Positions 1-8,673 are shown, numbered from the stretch's first letter. The stretch: DNA of 64,000 nucleotides from Lysinibacillus_B sp031181585 (GCF_047301505.1 NZ_CP154840.1:1-64000), one strand, 5' to 3'. Program-made: numbers and translations. The notes: generated from the letters alone by a model not told the origin.

Positions 1-12
1 TTAGCAACTAAA

Positions 13-38
13 ACCCAATCTATTAAAATTGGGTCTTT
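13..38 (+). terminator. Intrinsic terminator at the window edge
   Basis: ACCCAAT (13-19) pairs with ATTGGGT (28-34) and is followed by CTTTTG. It probably ends a plus-strand gene lying left of the window. On the minus strand the same hairpin is followed by TTTTAG, so it may also back up termination of the LytTR gene. Confidence 0.55.
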
Positions 39-53
39 TGTTTATAAAGATGA

Positions 54-96
54 GAAAAAGAGGGAGATAACCTATTTGTTATATTCCCTTTTTTTC
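54..96. terminator. Bidirectional hairpin after the LytTR gene
   Basis: AGGGAGATAAC (61-71) pairs imperfectly with GTTATATTCCCT (78-89). A T run follows on the plus strand (88-95), and the A-rich stretch at 55-60 gives a T run on the minus strand. It lies 25 bp past the stop of the minus-strand LytTR gene. Confidence 0.6.
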
Positions 97-120
97 TGGG
101 TTCTATTATTTTTACTTACA

Positions 121-792
121 TTAGAATTCTAATACATTTCTAATTTCATTCAAATAAGATTGGCTGATTGGCAGTTCTGTGCCATCTTTCATTTTGACGA
201 TAAAGTTAGAAGTAATGTCCCTATAAATCCTTTGAATGAAATAGATATTAATAATATACGACCTGTGTATGCGGATAAAAATATCTGGTAATCGTAATTG
301 AAGCTCCTTTAACGTTACATTCGTTTTATATTGTCCTCCCTCTTTATAAAACCATGTTTTCTTCTGAAGACTTTCAATATGGGAGATCTGTTCAATAGGG
401 ATGGGACTCCATTCCTCATTTTGCTTTCCTGTTAAAAAGCGGTATATATCTGGACTGTTTATTTTAAAGTGAGGAGGCAGCATAATAATAAGTGCTCCCT
501 TTATTCCATCAAGTAAGATAGGATATCCAATTGCATAATAAGGAGTTTCAAATAGTGAACTATCCATTACAGCATCTACTTTACTATTTGTTTGCAATAC
601 TTTATAGGCCACGCTGTCAGGGGGGATAGGCGAGCCAACCTTTAAAGGAATTTTATGACATCCAGACTCAAAATAAATAAACGTATCCTTTACGGCAATG
701 GCAATCGAAGCATCCTCTGGAATCCAATCTTCTAATATAGCTTTATACTGTCCTACACTTTCTTTTCCCACATTGAAATTATGCCAAGACAT
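121..792 (-). CDS. LytTR-type DNA-binding regulator
   Basis: This 223-residue protein has a C-terminal LytTR DNA-binding domain (about residues 125-223), recognisable from the IEQISHIESLQKK start and the IFIRIHRSYIIN core. The N-terminal 120 residues are not a CheY-like receiver: there is no acidic phosphorylation pocket. They look like a small alpha/beta sensory domain, possibly PAS- or GAF-like, so it is probably a one-component regulator responding to a ligand. The start has a GGGGAGG ribosome binding site 9 bp upstream. It is transcribed away from aceA across a 218-bp shared intergenic region, so control of aceA-aceB is a reasonable inference but is not shown. Confidence 0.8.
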   Translation of the reverse strand: MSWHNFNVGKESVGQYKAILEDWIPEDASIAIAVKDTFIYFESGCHKIPLKVGSPIPPDSVAYKVLQTNSKVDAVMDSSLFETPYYAIGYPILLDGIKGALIIMLPPHFKINSPDIYRFLTGKQNEEWSPIPIEQISHIESLQKKTWFYKEGGQYKTNVTLKELQLRLPDIFIRIHRSYIINIYFIQRIYRDITSNFIVKMKDGTELPISQSYLNEIRNVLEF

Positions 793-904
793 TTTTACAT
801 ATCCTCCCCTGTGTTAACTGTTTTTTTATATTTCATCCTTCATATCCCCTGTTTCGTCATAATATTCTAACATTTTATCAAAAAATAATGAAAATTAAAA
901 CATA

Positions 905-948
905 CTGTTATATATTAATTTACAACAAGTGGTTCTGTTATGGAACAG
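905..948. promoter_or_regulatory. Possible LytTR operator between divergent genes
   Basis: CTGTTAT occurs twice on the plus strand, at 905-911 and 935-941, exactly 30 bp apart (about three helical turns). The second copy overlaps a 5-bp inverted repeat, CTGTT-ATGG-AACAG (935-948). LytTR proteins usually bind direct repeats containing GTT, which makes this a candidate operator, though the spacing is longer than the usual ~12 bp. Confidence 0.35.
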
Positions 949-1010
949 GGGTGAAGTTATTTTCCTGACAGAATAACTATTAACTACAAATGGGAAGGTG
1001 GAAATTTATC

Positions 1011-2291
1011 ATGTCAACTCGACAAGAAAAGATTGAAGCAATTAAAAAAGATTGGGCTGAAAATTTACGTTGGAAAGGTATTGAACGCCCATACGCAGCA
1101 GATGAAGTAGTTAAGTTACAAGGATCAGTTGTAGTTGAACAAACATTGGCAAAACGCGGTGCTGCTCGCCTCTGGAATTCGTTACATGACGAACCGTTTA
1201 TCAATGCGCTTGGTGCATTGACTGGTAACCAGGCAGTACAACAAGTGAAAGCGGGCTTAAAAGCTATCTATCTATCAGGCTGGCAGGTAGCGGCTGATGC
1301 AAACCTTTCTGGTAATATGTATCCGGATCAATCTCTATACCCTGCAAACTCTGTACCTGCAGTAGTAAAGCGTATTAATCAGGCGCTTCAACGTGCTGAC
1401 CAAATTGATCAGGCAGAAGGACGTGAAGGCTTCGACTGGTTCGCCCCAATCGTAGCTGATGCAGAAGCAGGATTTGGTGGACCATTAAATGTATTTGAGC
1501 TTGTGAAGGGTATGATTGAAGCAGGTGCAGCAGGTGTTCACTTAGAAGACCAACTGGCTTCGGAGAAAAAATGTGGTCACCTAGGTGGCAAAGTATTACT
1601 TCCAACTCAAAATGCGGTACGCAATTTAATTTCAGCTCGTCTTGCAGCCGATGTAATGGGCGTAGATACAATCTTAATTGCTCGTACAGATGCCGATGCA
1701 GCTGATATGGTAACTTCGGATATCGACCCACGCGATGCAGAGTTTATTACTGGAGAACGTACACCTGAAGGCTTTTTCCGTACAAAACCTGGTATCAAAC
1801 AAGCAATCGCTCGTGGTTTAGCATATGCACCATACGCTGATTTAATCTGGTGCGAAACTTCAAAACCGTCTCTTGAGGAAGCTCGTGAATTCGCTGCGGC
1901 AATTCATGAAAAATTCCCAGGTAAAATGCTTGCTTATAACTGCTCACCATCATTTAACTGGAAAGCAAATCTTTCAGAGGAAGAAATCGCTGAGTACCAA
2001 CGTGAACTAGGGAAATTAGGATACAAGTTCCAGTTTGTAACATTAGCTGGTTTCCACAGCTTAAACAAAGCAATGTTCGAATTAGCTGCAGACTACAAAG
2101 ACAACGGTATGGCTGCATACTCAAAACTTCAACAAGCGGAATTTGCGCTTGAAGAAAAAGGCTACACAGCTACCCGCCACCAACGTGAAGTAGGTACTGG
2201 TTACTTTGACGAAGTATCACAAGTTATTTCTGGTGGTACATCTTCAACAACTGCCATGGCTGGTTCTACTGAAACTGAACAATTCGTATAA
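1011..2291 (+). CDS. aceA: Isocitrate lyase
   Basis: Cleaves isocitrate to glyoxylate and succinate, the first step of the glyoxylate shunt in the cytoplasm. The 426-residue product carries the catalytic signature KKCGH at residues 186-190 and is highly typical throughout (DAEAGFGGP, YNCSPSFNW). The start at 1011 is chosen because GGAAGGTGG lies just upstream; an in-frame ATG at 990 would add seven residues but has no ribosome binding site. It is followed 129 bp later by aceB, so the two shunt enzymes are probably co-expressed. This allows growth on acetate, fatty acids or other two-carbon sources. Confidence 0.97.
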   Translation: MSTRQEKIEAIKKDWAENLRWKGIERPYAADEVVKLQGSVVVEQTLAKRGAARLWNSLHDEPFINALGALTGNQAVQQVKAGLKAIYLSGWQVAADANLSGNMYPDQSLYPANSVPAVVKRINQALQRADQIDQAEGREGFDWFAPIVADAEAGFGGPLNVFELVKGMIEAGAAGVHLEDQLASEKKCGHLGGKVLLPTQNAVRNLISARLAADVMGVDTILIARTDADAADMVTSDIDPRDAEFITGERTPEGFFRTKPGIKQAIARGLAYAPYADLIWCETSKPSLEEAREFAAAIHEKFPGKMLAYNCSPSFNWKANLSEEEIAEYQRELGKLGYKFQFVTLAGFHSLNKAMFELAADYKDNGMAAYSKLQQAEFALEEKGYTATRHQREVGTGYFDEVSQVISGGTSSTTAMAGSTETEQFV

Positions 2292-2353
2292 TATCAGCTG
2301 TTTGGGCAACTCTAAGCAAACAGCAGCGGAAAGACGAAGACTAGTTTAATAGT

Positions 2354-2388
2354 GTATATCCACATTTACCCATTGAATGTGGATATAC
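2354..2388 (+). promoter_or_regulatory. Perfect 13-bp hairpin between aceA and aceB
   Basis: GTATATCCACATT (2354-2366) pairs perfectly with AATGTGGATATAC (2376-2388) around a 9-base loop. No T run follows, so it is not a standard terminator. It lies 33 bp before the aceB start and could be an operator, an mRNA-stabilising or processing hairpin, or a weak attenuator. A smaller hairpin (GCTGTTTG 2297-2304 with CAAACAGC 2317-2324) precedes it. Confidence 0.6.
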
Positions 2389-2420
2389 CTTAACATACAC
2401 AAAGGTAGGGGATTTTGAGT

Positions 2421-4019
2421 ATGGGTCAAGCTACAACAGGCAAACTGAAAATTGTAGGGGAAATTACACCACAGGTAGAACAAGTGCTTACACCTGAGGC
2501 AATCGAGTTTCTAACTCAGCTTCACGAAAAGTTTAATGATCGACGTAAAGAATTGCTGAAACTTCGTGCAGAGCGTCAAAAGCGTCTAGATGCTGGGGAG
2601 AAACTCGACTTCTTACCAGAAACGAAGCACATTCGTGAAGGCGAGTGGACGATTGCTCCACTTCCAGAGGATTTACAAGACCGCCGTGTTGAAATCACAG
2701 GTCCTGTAGACCGTAAAATGGTGATCAATGCATTAAACTCAGGAGCAAAGATGTTTATGGCATGTTTTGAAGATGCCTCTTCACCAACATGGGAAAACAT
2801 GATCAGCGGGCAAATCAATATGCATGATGCGGTTCGCCGTACAATCACGTATACAAACCCGGCAAACGGCAAGGAATATAAGCTGAACGAAGAGACGGCT
2901 GTTTTATTAGTGCGTCCGCGAGGTTTACATCTCATAGAAAAAAATGTGACAGTAAATGATGAGGTAATGTCAGGAAGTCTGTTCGATTTCGGTTTATACT
3001 TCTTCCACAATGCAAAAGAAGCAATCGCTCGAGGTACGGGTCCGTACTTCTATCTGCCTAAATTAGAAAGTCATTTAGAGGCTCGCTGGTGGAACGAAAT
3101 CTTTGTATTTGCACAAGATTATATCGGTATTCCGCAAGGTACAATTAAAGCAACTGTATTAATCGAGACGATTCCAGCAGCATTTGAAATGGACGAAATC
3201 CTATATGAATTGCGTGAGCATTCAAAAGGATTGAATTGTGGTCGCTGGGATTACATCTTCAGCTTCATCAAACGCCTTCGTAACCAGCCAGAAGTGGTAC
3301 TGCCAGATCGCGGCCAGGTGACGATGACGGTGCCATTCATGCGTGCATATACACAATTATGCATTCAGACGTGTCATAAACGTAACGCTCCAGCGATGGG
3401 CGGTATGGCTGCTCAAATCCCTGTAAAAGGGGATGATGAAGCAAATGCAGCAGCATTTGCAAAAGTGGCGGAGGATAAACGTCGTGAAGCAACTGATGGC
3501 CATGATGGTACATGGGTTGCCCACCCTGGTATGGTTCAAACTGCGATGGAACAATTTGATGCAATCATGACAACACCTAACCAAATTCACAAAAAACGTG
3601 AAGATGTGTCTGTAACAGCGGATGATTTGCTTGCAGTTCCAGAAGGTACAATTACTGAAGAAGGTCTTCGAGTGAATTTAAATGTTGGGGTTCAATATAT
3701 CGCGTCGTGGTTACGTGGTCAAGGAGCAGCACCAATTCATAATTTAATGGAAGATGCTGCAACAGCGGAAATATCCCGCACACAAGTATGGCAATGGATT
3801 CGCCATCCGAAAGGTATCCTGGAAGATGGACGCAAAGTAACGATGGAGCTGGTGCTTCAAGTGCTTGAGGAAGAGCTTGCAAAAATTAAAGAAGCTGTTG
3901 GGGAACAAGCTTATGAAGGCGGTCGTTATGCAGAAGCGACTGAGCTATTCAAAACTTTAATTGAGCAAGATGAGTTCGTTGAGTTCTTAACGCTTCCTGG
4001 TTATACAAAAGTTAACTGA
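2421..4019 (+). CDS. aceB: Malate synthase A
   Basis: Condenses glyoxylate with acetyl-CoA to give malate, the second step of the glyoxylate shunt. The product is 532 residues, normal for malate synthase A. It contains the family signature HSKGLNCGRWDYIF and the conserved LVRPRGLHL and FEDASSPTW segments. ATG at 2421 is preferred over the in-frame TTG at 2415 because AGGTAGGGG (2403-2411) is correctly spaced only from the ATG. It lies downstream of aceA and is separated from the next gene by an intrinsic terminator. Confidence 0.97.
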   Translation: MGQATTGKLKIVGEITPQVEQVLTPEAIEFLTQLHEKFNDRRKELLKLRAERQKRLDAGEKLDFLPETKHIREGEWTIAPLPEDLQDRRVEITGPVDRKMVINALNSGAKMFMACFEDASSPTWENMISGQINMHDAVRRTITYTNPANGKEYKLNEETAVLLVRPRGLHLIEKNVTVNDEVMSGSLFDFGLYFFHNAKEAIARGTGPYFYLPKLESHLEARWWNEIFVFAQDYIGIPQGTIKATVLIETIPAAFEMDEILYELREHSKGLNCGRWDYIFSFIKRLRNQPEVVLPDRGQVTMTVPFMRAYTQLCIQTCHKRNAPAMGGMAAQIPVKGDDEANAAAFAKVAEDKRREATDGHDGTWVAHPGMVQTAMEQFDAIMTTPNQIHKKREDVSVTADDLLAVPEGTITEEGLRVNLNVGVQYIASWLRGQGAAPIHNLMEDAATAEISRTQVWQWIRHPKGILEDGRKVTMELVLQVLEEELAKIKEAVGEQAYEGGRYAEATELFKTLIEQDEFVEFLTLPGYTKVN

Positions 4020-4210
4020 TTAATTGTTCGTTAGACATGAAAACTCTACTATCATAAGTTCGTTAAGAGCGCCCCTGCTTCAAATTCCACGGAGTTGGGC
4101 AGGGTGTGATTTTGAATATGGGCTGCCTCCCATAAAATAATATATATAGCGTTCAAACAAGGGGTCTATTATAGAAGAATTATGAAAGGTTCTTATATAA
4201 ATAGGAAAAG

Positions 4211-4250
4211 TGTCTTTCCGGTCATGATGGGGCTGGAAAGACATTTTTTT
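4211..4250 (+). terminator. Intrinsic terminator after aceB
   Basis: TGTCTTTCC (4211-4219) pairs with GGAAAGACA (4235-4243), followed by seven T. It separates the aceA-aceB unit from the aminotransferase gene. Confidence 0.8.
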
Positions 4251-4286
4251 ATAGTTATTACCTTGGAAAATATGTGGAAGGTGCTA

Positions 4287-4315
4287 TTGCAAAACTTTTC
4301 AGACAATACTAGTAT
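4287..4315 (+). promoter_or_regulatory. Likely sigma-A promoter for the aminotransferase gene
   Basis: TTGCAA (4287-4292), 17 bp spacer, TAGTAT (4310-4315). It lies after the aceB terminator and 41 bp before the next start codon, so the aminotransferase probably has its own promoter. Confidence 0.4.
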
Positions 4316-4356
4316 GGGACTATCAGGGGTAGTACAGCTCAAGGGGGAGAAGGAGA

Positions 4357-5538
4357 ATGAAGAATAAGGAAATTTTGCTTGTACCAGGGCCGACACCGGT
4401 TGTTGATGAAATTTATGAGGCACTGGCCAGTGAAACAAGAGGTCATACAGACCCGCGCTTTGCTGCTATTTATAAGCGTTCGATTGAAAACACGAAAAAG
4501 TTGTTCAACACGGATGGGGAAGTGTTTGTTGTAGCAGGGTCCGGAACATTGGCGATGGAAATGGCAATCGTCAATACAGTAGCAGAAGGCGAACGGCTGC
4601 TGGTTATCAGTCATGGTTACTTTGGTGATAGATTTATCTCGCTGTCCAAAGCATTTGGTATTGAGGTAGATGTATTGCAGGCTGAATGGGGAAAACGGGT
4701 TGATGCCGCTTCTGTAAAAGAAAAGCTGTCGACAGGGGCGTATAAAGCAGTTACGGTCACGCATGCAGATACTTCAACAGGTGTCTTTTCAGATTTAGAA
4801 GCATTAATCCCTCTCATTAAGGAAGCAGGCGCTTTAGCAATTGTAGATGGTGTTGTAGCAACAGCTGCTCTTCAAGAAGATATGAGCAAGGCATACGGTG
4901 GAAATGAAAACTATAAAATTGACATCGTCTTAACAGGCTCACAGAAGGCAATAGGCGTACCGCCGGGCTTGGCCATTATAGCGTTCAGCCAACGGGCAAT
5001 TGCTGCAAGAGAAGCACTTGGTACAGTACGGGCTTACTATGCAGATATTGAAAACTGGCGGCCAGTTATGAATAATCCGGCAAGCTACTTTGCGACACCG
5101 CCTGTAAATCTCATTTATGCATATGATAAGGCACTTGACATCGTTTTGACAGAAGGAATGGAGAGACGTGAACAACGGCATATAACATATGGACGTGCGG
5201 TACGTACAGCACTTCGCACGTATGGAATGATGCCGCTTGCTGATGAAATGGCAGCTGCTCCAACATTAAGTTGCATCCTCTATCCAGAAGGCTTAGATGA
5301 TACAAAATTCAGAAGCAGTCTGGCAGCCCGAGGCGTGATTGTAGCAGGTTCTTTGGCCCACCTGGCAGGAAAAGCCTTCCGTATCGGTCATATGGGGAAT
5401 ACGAAAGAAGAGCAATTAGCGGAAGCTATTATAGCTATTGGAGAAGTACTAGATGAGCAAGGAATAAAAGTAGATATACAAGAAGCTGTAAAAGTATTTA
5501 ACAAGACGATAGCCGAGGATAGTAAGACAGCTTTATAA
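4357..5538 (+). CDS. Alanine-glyoxylate / serine-type aminotransferase (class V)
   Basis: A PLP enzyme of the alanine-glyoxylate/serine-pyruvate aminotransferase family, 393 residues. The N-terminal LLVPGPTPV motif and the PLP-binding lysine at residue 197 in TGSQKAIGVPPG are clear. The family transfers an amino group between glyoxylate, pyruvate, alanine, serine or ureidoglycine. Placement just after aceA-aceB suggests that it drains glyoxylate to glycine, but that is inference; a PucG-like ureidoglycine role cannot be excluded, and no purine-degradation genes are nearby. The segment IVDGVVATAAL differs from the more usual VDSVSSLGG, which may mean altered substrate choice. AAGGGGGAGAAGGAG precedes the start. 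Confidence 0.85.
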   Translation: MKNKEILLVPGPTPVVDEIYEALASETRGHTDPRFAAIYKRSIENTKKLFNTDGEVFVVAGSGTLAMEMAIVNTVAEGERLLVISHGYFGDRFISLSKAFGIEVDVLQAEWGKRVDAASVKEKLSTGAYKAVTVTHADTSTGVFSDLEALIPLIKEAGALAIVDGVVATAALQEDMSKAYGGNENYKIDIVLTGSQKAIGVPPGLAIIAFSQRAIAAREALGTVRAYYADIENWRPVMNNPASYFATPPVNLIYAYDKALDIVLTEGMERREQRHITYGRAVRTALRTYGMMPLADEMAAAPTLSCILYPEGLDDTKFRSSLAARGVIVAGSLAHLAGKAFRIGHMGNTKEEQLAEAIIAIGEVLDEQGIKVDIQEAVKVFNKTIAEDSKTAL

Positions 5539-5653
5539 TAACGTCATCTTCTGCTTCTGAAAAAGTGAGCTGAGCGAAGAAAGCTTTCTTCTGACGAGAG
5601 GAATAAAATGTTAATGAATTAGAGCAGAAAGTCATACCTGGATTATAACAGGG

Positions 5654-5696
5654 AGGCAGTCCAATAAGTTTAGTTTATTGGACTGCCTTTTGCCTT
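5654..5696 (+). terminator. Strong intrinsic terminator
   Basis: AGGCAGTCCAATAA (5654-5667) pairs perfectly with TTATTGGACTGCCT (5675-5688) around a 7-base loop and is followed by TTTTGCCTTTT. It ends the aminotransferase transcript. Confidence 0.9.
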
Positions 5697-5800
5697 TTCT
5701 AAAAAAGAGATGAAGAAATCTCTGATAAAACATTTTTCCGATAATTATAAAAATTAGGTTAGAATAGAGGTAGGTCAATTCTTGAAAGGGAGAATGTACA

Positions 5801-6514
5801 GTGGGGGATATAATTATAGTTATACCTGCATTGAACCCTTTACAGTCGCTCTTATTATTAATCGAACGGCTGAGGTCAGCGGAAATTAAAAAAGTACTTA
5901 TCATCAACGATGGAAGCGATGAAAAATACAAAGCTATCTTCGAAGAGCTAAAAAATCAGCCGCATTGTATGGTGCTTGAGCATAAGCAAAATGCAGGAAA
6001 AGGGCGTGCATTAAAAACGGGTTTCGAATATATTGTAAAGCATGAGAAAGAGGTAGAGGGCTTGCTAACGGTAGGTGCCCATGGACAACATACATTTGAG
6101 GACGTAGAACGAATGCTTGAATCTGCAAAGCTTTTCTCTGATGGCATTGTACTTGGAGTACGCCAATTTATGTCAAGAGAGATGCCATTGCTGAGCTTTA
6201 TAGGAAACCGCGCAGCTTCTATTTTATTTGAATTGTTGTTTCATCATCGCTTGCTTGATATACAGACCGGGCTTCGGTATATTCCAAGGCGTGAACTGCT
6301 ATGGCTGCGCAACGTAGATGGAGAGCAGGCAGATTTTGATACAAATATGCTAGTGCAGGCCGTTCAACGAGAAATCCCGATTTATGAAATTCCGATTGGC
6401 GAAGCCCGGGTAAGGAAAAACTCCATTATCCATTATGATGAGGCCATTGGAACGAGAGAAATACTGCAACAAATATGGAAAACATTTTTAAAGAGCAAAT
6501 CTACGAAGGGGTGA
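5801..6514 (+). CDS. GT2 family glycosyltransferase, altered DXD motif
   Basis: A 237-residue GT-A fold enzyme related to dolichol-phosphate-mannose-synthase-like family 2 transferases: IIIVIPALNP at the N-terminus, INDGSD around residue 37, and the IGNRAASILFELLF and DIQTGLRYI segments. The family usually carries DADGQH, whose aspartates bind the metal and nucleotide sugar. Here residues 92-97 read GAHGQH, so both acidic residues are gone. There are no membrane helices at the C-terminus. The start is GTG with GAAAGGGAG upstream. It stands alone between two terminator or intergenic segments. It may be inactive, metal-independent or regulatory; the substrate is unknown. Confidence 0.8.
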   Translation: MGDIIIVIPALNPLQSLLLLIERLRSAEIKKVLIINDGSDEKYKAIFEELKNQPHCMVLEHKQNAGKGRALKTGFEYIVKHEKEVEGLLTVGAHGQHTFEDVERMLESAKLFSDGIVLGVRQFMSREMPLLSFIGNRAASILFELLFHHRLLDIQTGLRYIPRRELLWLRNVDGEQADFDTNMLVQAVQREIPIYEIPIGEARVRKNSIIHYDEAIGTREILQQIWKTFLKSKSTKG

Positions 6515-6626
6515 AACTTTTTTCTGCGTGTTTCGTACATATTAATGAGTGCTACAGGGTTACCAATCATCCTTGCAGGGAATGAATAGACTGTAGTACT
6601 TATTTTTTTATCTAGGGGGCATTTTT

Positions 6627-7028
6627 ATGGACCAAAATCAATCAATGGAGCAAATGATTGCAGGTAAGGAAAAACATTTTTCAGATGAAGGATTTTTTCA
6701 TACAATGAAAAAATATGGAACGAAGATGGGCTTTAAAGGCTTGCATGCAGCAGCAACATTATACACGGCATTGAAAAGTCCAAATATGTCAAAGGCCAAT
6801 AAAATGATTATCCTAGGTGCACTCGGTTATTTTATTCTTCCAATCGATGTAGTAGCTGATCTTTTACCGGTAGTGGGATTATCGGATGATTTAGTAGTCA
6901 TGACTGCTGCTTTGACGAAGGTGTTCATGAGTATTGATGATGAAATGAAAGCGGACGCACATGCGCTGTTGAAAAAAACATTAGGTGAACATTATGATAA
7001 TAATGAGATGCAGGCTGAAAAATTATAA
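6627..7028 (+). CDS. DUF1232 (YkvA-like) small membrane-associated protein
   Basis: A 133-residue protein with the DUF1232 core at about residues 58-95, including the diagnostic GYFILPIDVVADLLPVVGLSDD segment read in two parts (GYFILPIDVVAD and LLPVVGLSDD). This core is a short amphipathic or membrane-inserting hairpin. The family is widespread in Bacillales and its biochemical role is unknown. The charged N-terminal 50 residues look cytoplasmic. TAGGGGGC lies upstream of the ATG. It does not overlap its neighbours and could be monocistronic. Confidence 0.8.
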   Translation: MDQNQSMEQMIAGKEKHFSDEGFFHTMKKYGTKMGFKGLHAAATLYTALKSPNMSKANKMIILGALGYFILPIDVVADLLPVVGLSDDLVVMTAALTKVFMSIDDEMKADAHALLKKTLGEHYDNNEMQAEKL

Positions 7029-7122
7029 TAGGACAAGTAGATTTCGTCTAGGGACGGAATCTTTTTATTTAGATAAAAAATGCGGTATCGTAAAAGAAAA
7101 GAATAGGAAAGGATAAAAAAGC

Positions 7123-7383
7123 ATGGAATATACAGATCCAGTCAAAAACCGGGTGAAGCGAATAGAAGGACAGCTGCGCGGTGTTTTAAAAATGATGGAA
7201 GATGGAAAGGATTGTAAAGATGTCGTTACACAATTATCGGCGGTGCGCTCTGCAGTGGACCGTACGATCGGTGTTATTGTCAGTGAAAATTTAGTAGAAT
7301 GTGTACGACATGCGGAAGGGAATGAAGGCAAGGTGGACGAAATGATTAAAGAGGCGGTCAACCTTGTCGTGAAGAGCCGCTGA
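7123..7383 (+). CDS. cstR: CsoR/FrmR-family repressor, CstR-like
   Basis: An 86-residue all-helical repressor of the DUF156 (CsoR/RcnR/FrmR) family. It has Cys at residues 31 and 60 and Asn at 56 where copper-sensing CsoR has the metal-ligand His. Cys31/Cys60 without that His, together with MMEDGKDCKDVVTQLSA and VSENLVEC, is the pattern of CstR, which senses persulfides and reactive sulfur and derepresses sulfide-oxidation genes. No rhodanese, sulfurtransferase or sulfide dioxygenase gene is adjacent, but the sulfur-scavenging cluster begins about 1.7 kb downstream. It is followed 18 bp later by the transglutaminase-like gene. The CstR assignment rests on motif comparison only. Confidence 0.75.
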   Translation: MEYTDPVKNRVKRIEGQLRGVLKMMEDGKDCKDVVTQLSAVRSAVDRTIGVIVSENLVECVRHAEGNEGKVDEMIKEAVNLVVKSR

Positions 7384-7401
7384 TAGATTGGGGAGAGATG
7401 T

Positions 7402-8649
7402 ATGTTAAAACGAATCACATTTCTTGTTATTTTAGTCGTGTTTGCCAAGCCGGTGTATGATGAAGTCTCAGAATTTCTAGATGTTTATGTGCCAACCGAA
7501 AACGTCACCGTAGAGACGGCTGAACCCATCAAAGCAGAACGTATGTCAGAACAGCAGCCTATAGAAACAGCAAATCAGACAGAACAAATCGCCCTAGCAG
7601 CAAAACCAGAAAAAGTAGAAAGTGCAGAACAATTAGCAGACGCATTCTTTTATCATTTCAGCAGATTGGATACCGAGTTTACAATTGAGTATCGAGGAAG
7701 CACAGCAGAGATCGAGCGCCTGCTGACAGACGCGACAGAAGAGGCTGCTCAGCGTGATACTTATATCGCCGGGCATTTATCGAATCGTGAAATGGAATAC
7801 GAATACAGCAAAACGAAAGCTACTATTCGAGTAACGCAGAGTTATCTAACAAATCCGCAGCAGGAGCAGATGGTAGAAGGAATTACAGCATCGATTGTGT
7901 CCACGATGCGCCCGGAGGAAATGACGGATTTTGAAAAGGTAAAGTTCGTAAACGATTATATTGTGAAGAACACCGAATATAGTGAGGAATCAGTTGCCAG
8001 CTCCCACAGTGCTTATGCTGTTGCCCACGAAGGAAAAGGGGTATGCCAGGGCTATGCGTTGTTTGCTCAGAAACTGCTTCAGGCATTAGGTATGGAATCA
8101 ATGTATGTTGTAGGAGAGGTCTATACGGGAGGACATGCATGGAACCTTGTAAAGGTCGAGGGAGAATGGTACCACCTTGATACGACTTGGAATGACCCTG
8201 TACCTGACCGCGGCACGGGTGTTCGCTATGATTATTTCCTGTTGAATGACCGGGACATGAGAGTCGATCACTCCTGGGAGGCAACGGACTATCCAAAGGC
8301 AGAAAGTTCCACATACAGCTATATGCATGCTGTGCAGGATAGCTATGAACATGGAGAGTATATTTATTTCAGTAATTCTGAAGACGAAAATAAGCTTTAC
8401 AAATTAAATAAGGCAACAGGTAAGATGGCCCAAGTAGCGGATATCCGCGCTCTTTATATTGTAGGTGCGGGTGATTGGCTATATTTCAGCAATTATTCAA
8501 AAGGAGCCTACTTATCAAAAATACGATTAGATGGTACAGAGCTTACAACACTTTTCAAAGAAGAGGTACAAGACCTGTTCATTGAAGGAGATTATGTATA
8601 CTTTACAGCTGAAAGCGGAGCCAAAAAAGTTGCACTTGAAGCTTACTAA
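7402..8649 (+). CDS. Exported transglutaminase-like protein with C-terminal repeat domain
   Basis: A 415-residue protein with an N-terminal hydrophobic signal or anchor (residues 4-16), a low-complexity acidic linker (30-75), and a transglutaminase-like domain. The Cys-His-Asp triad is C215 (GVCQGYA), H245 (GGHAWN) and D260 (YHLDTTW). The C-terminus (about 310-415) has repeated YIYFSN / WLYFSNYS / YVYFTAES strands typical of DUF5050-like beta-propeller fragments. It probably acts at the cell surface as a cysteine protease, amidase or crosslinking enzyme; the substrate is unknown. GGGGAGAG precedes the ATG. The stop codon lies inside the terminator stem. Confidence 0.8.
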   Translation: MLKRITFLVILVVFAKPVYDEVSEFLDVYVPTENVTVETAEPIKAERMSEQQPIETANQTEQIALAAKPEKVESAEQLADAFFYHFSRLDTEFTIEYRGSTAEIERLLTDATEEAAQRDTYIAGHLSNREMEYEYSKTKATIRVTQSYLTNPQQEQMVEGITASIVSTMRPEEMTDFEKVKFVNDYIVKNTEYSEESVASSHSAYAVAHEGKGVCQGYALFAQKLLQALGMESMYVVGEVYTGGHAWNLVKVEGEWYHLDTTWNDPVPDRGTGVRYDYFLLNDRDMRVDHSWEATDYPKAESSTYSYMHAVQDSYEHGEYIYFSNSEDENKLYKLNKATGKMAQVADIRALYIVGAGDWLYFSNYSKGAYLSKIRLDGTELTTLFKEEVQDLFIEGDYVYFTAESGAKKVALEAY

Positions 8650-8673
8650 GCAAATTGCCTAGTAAGCTTTTTT
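8639..8673 (+). terminator. Intrinsic terminator overlapping the stop codon
   Basis: AAGCTTACTA (8639-8648) pairs with TAGTAAGCTT (8660-8669), followed by TTTT. The stem includes the end of the transglutaminase-like gene. Confidence 0.85.

Noticed and set aside
1375..1731. 118-codon minus-strand ORF inside aceA
   Set aside because: Shadow of the highly biased aceA reading frame; no start site or domain.
4182..4367. 61-codon ORF before the aminotransferase gene
   Set aside because: It runs through the intrinsic terminator at 4211-4250 and overlaps the next start; no protein-like features.
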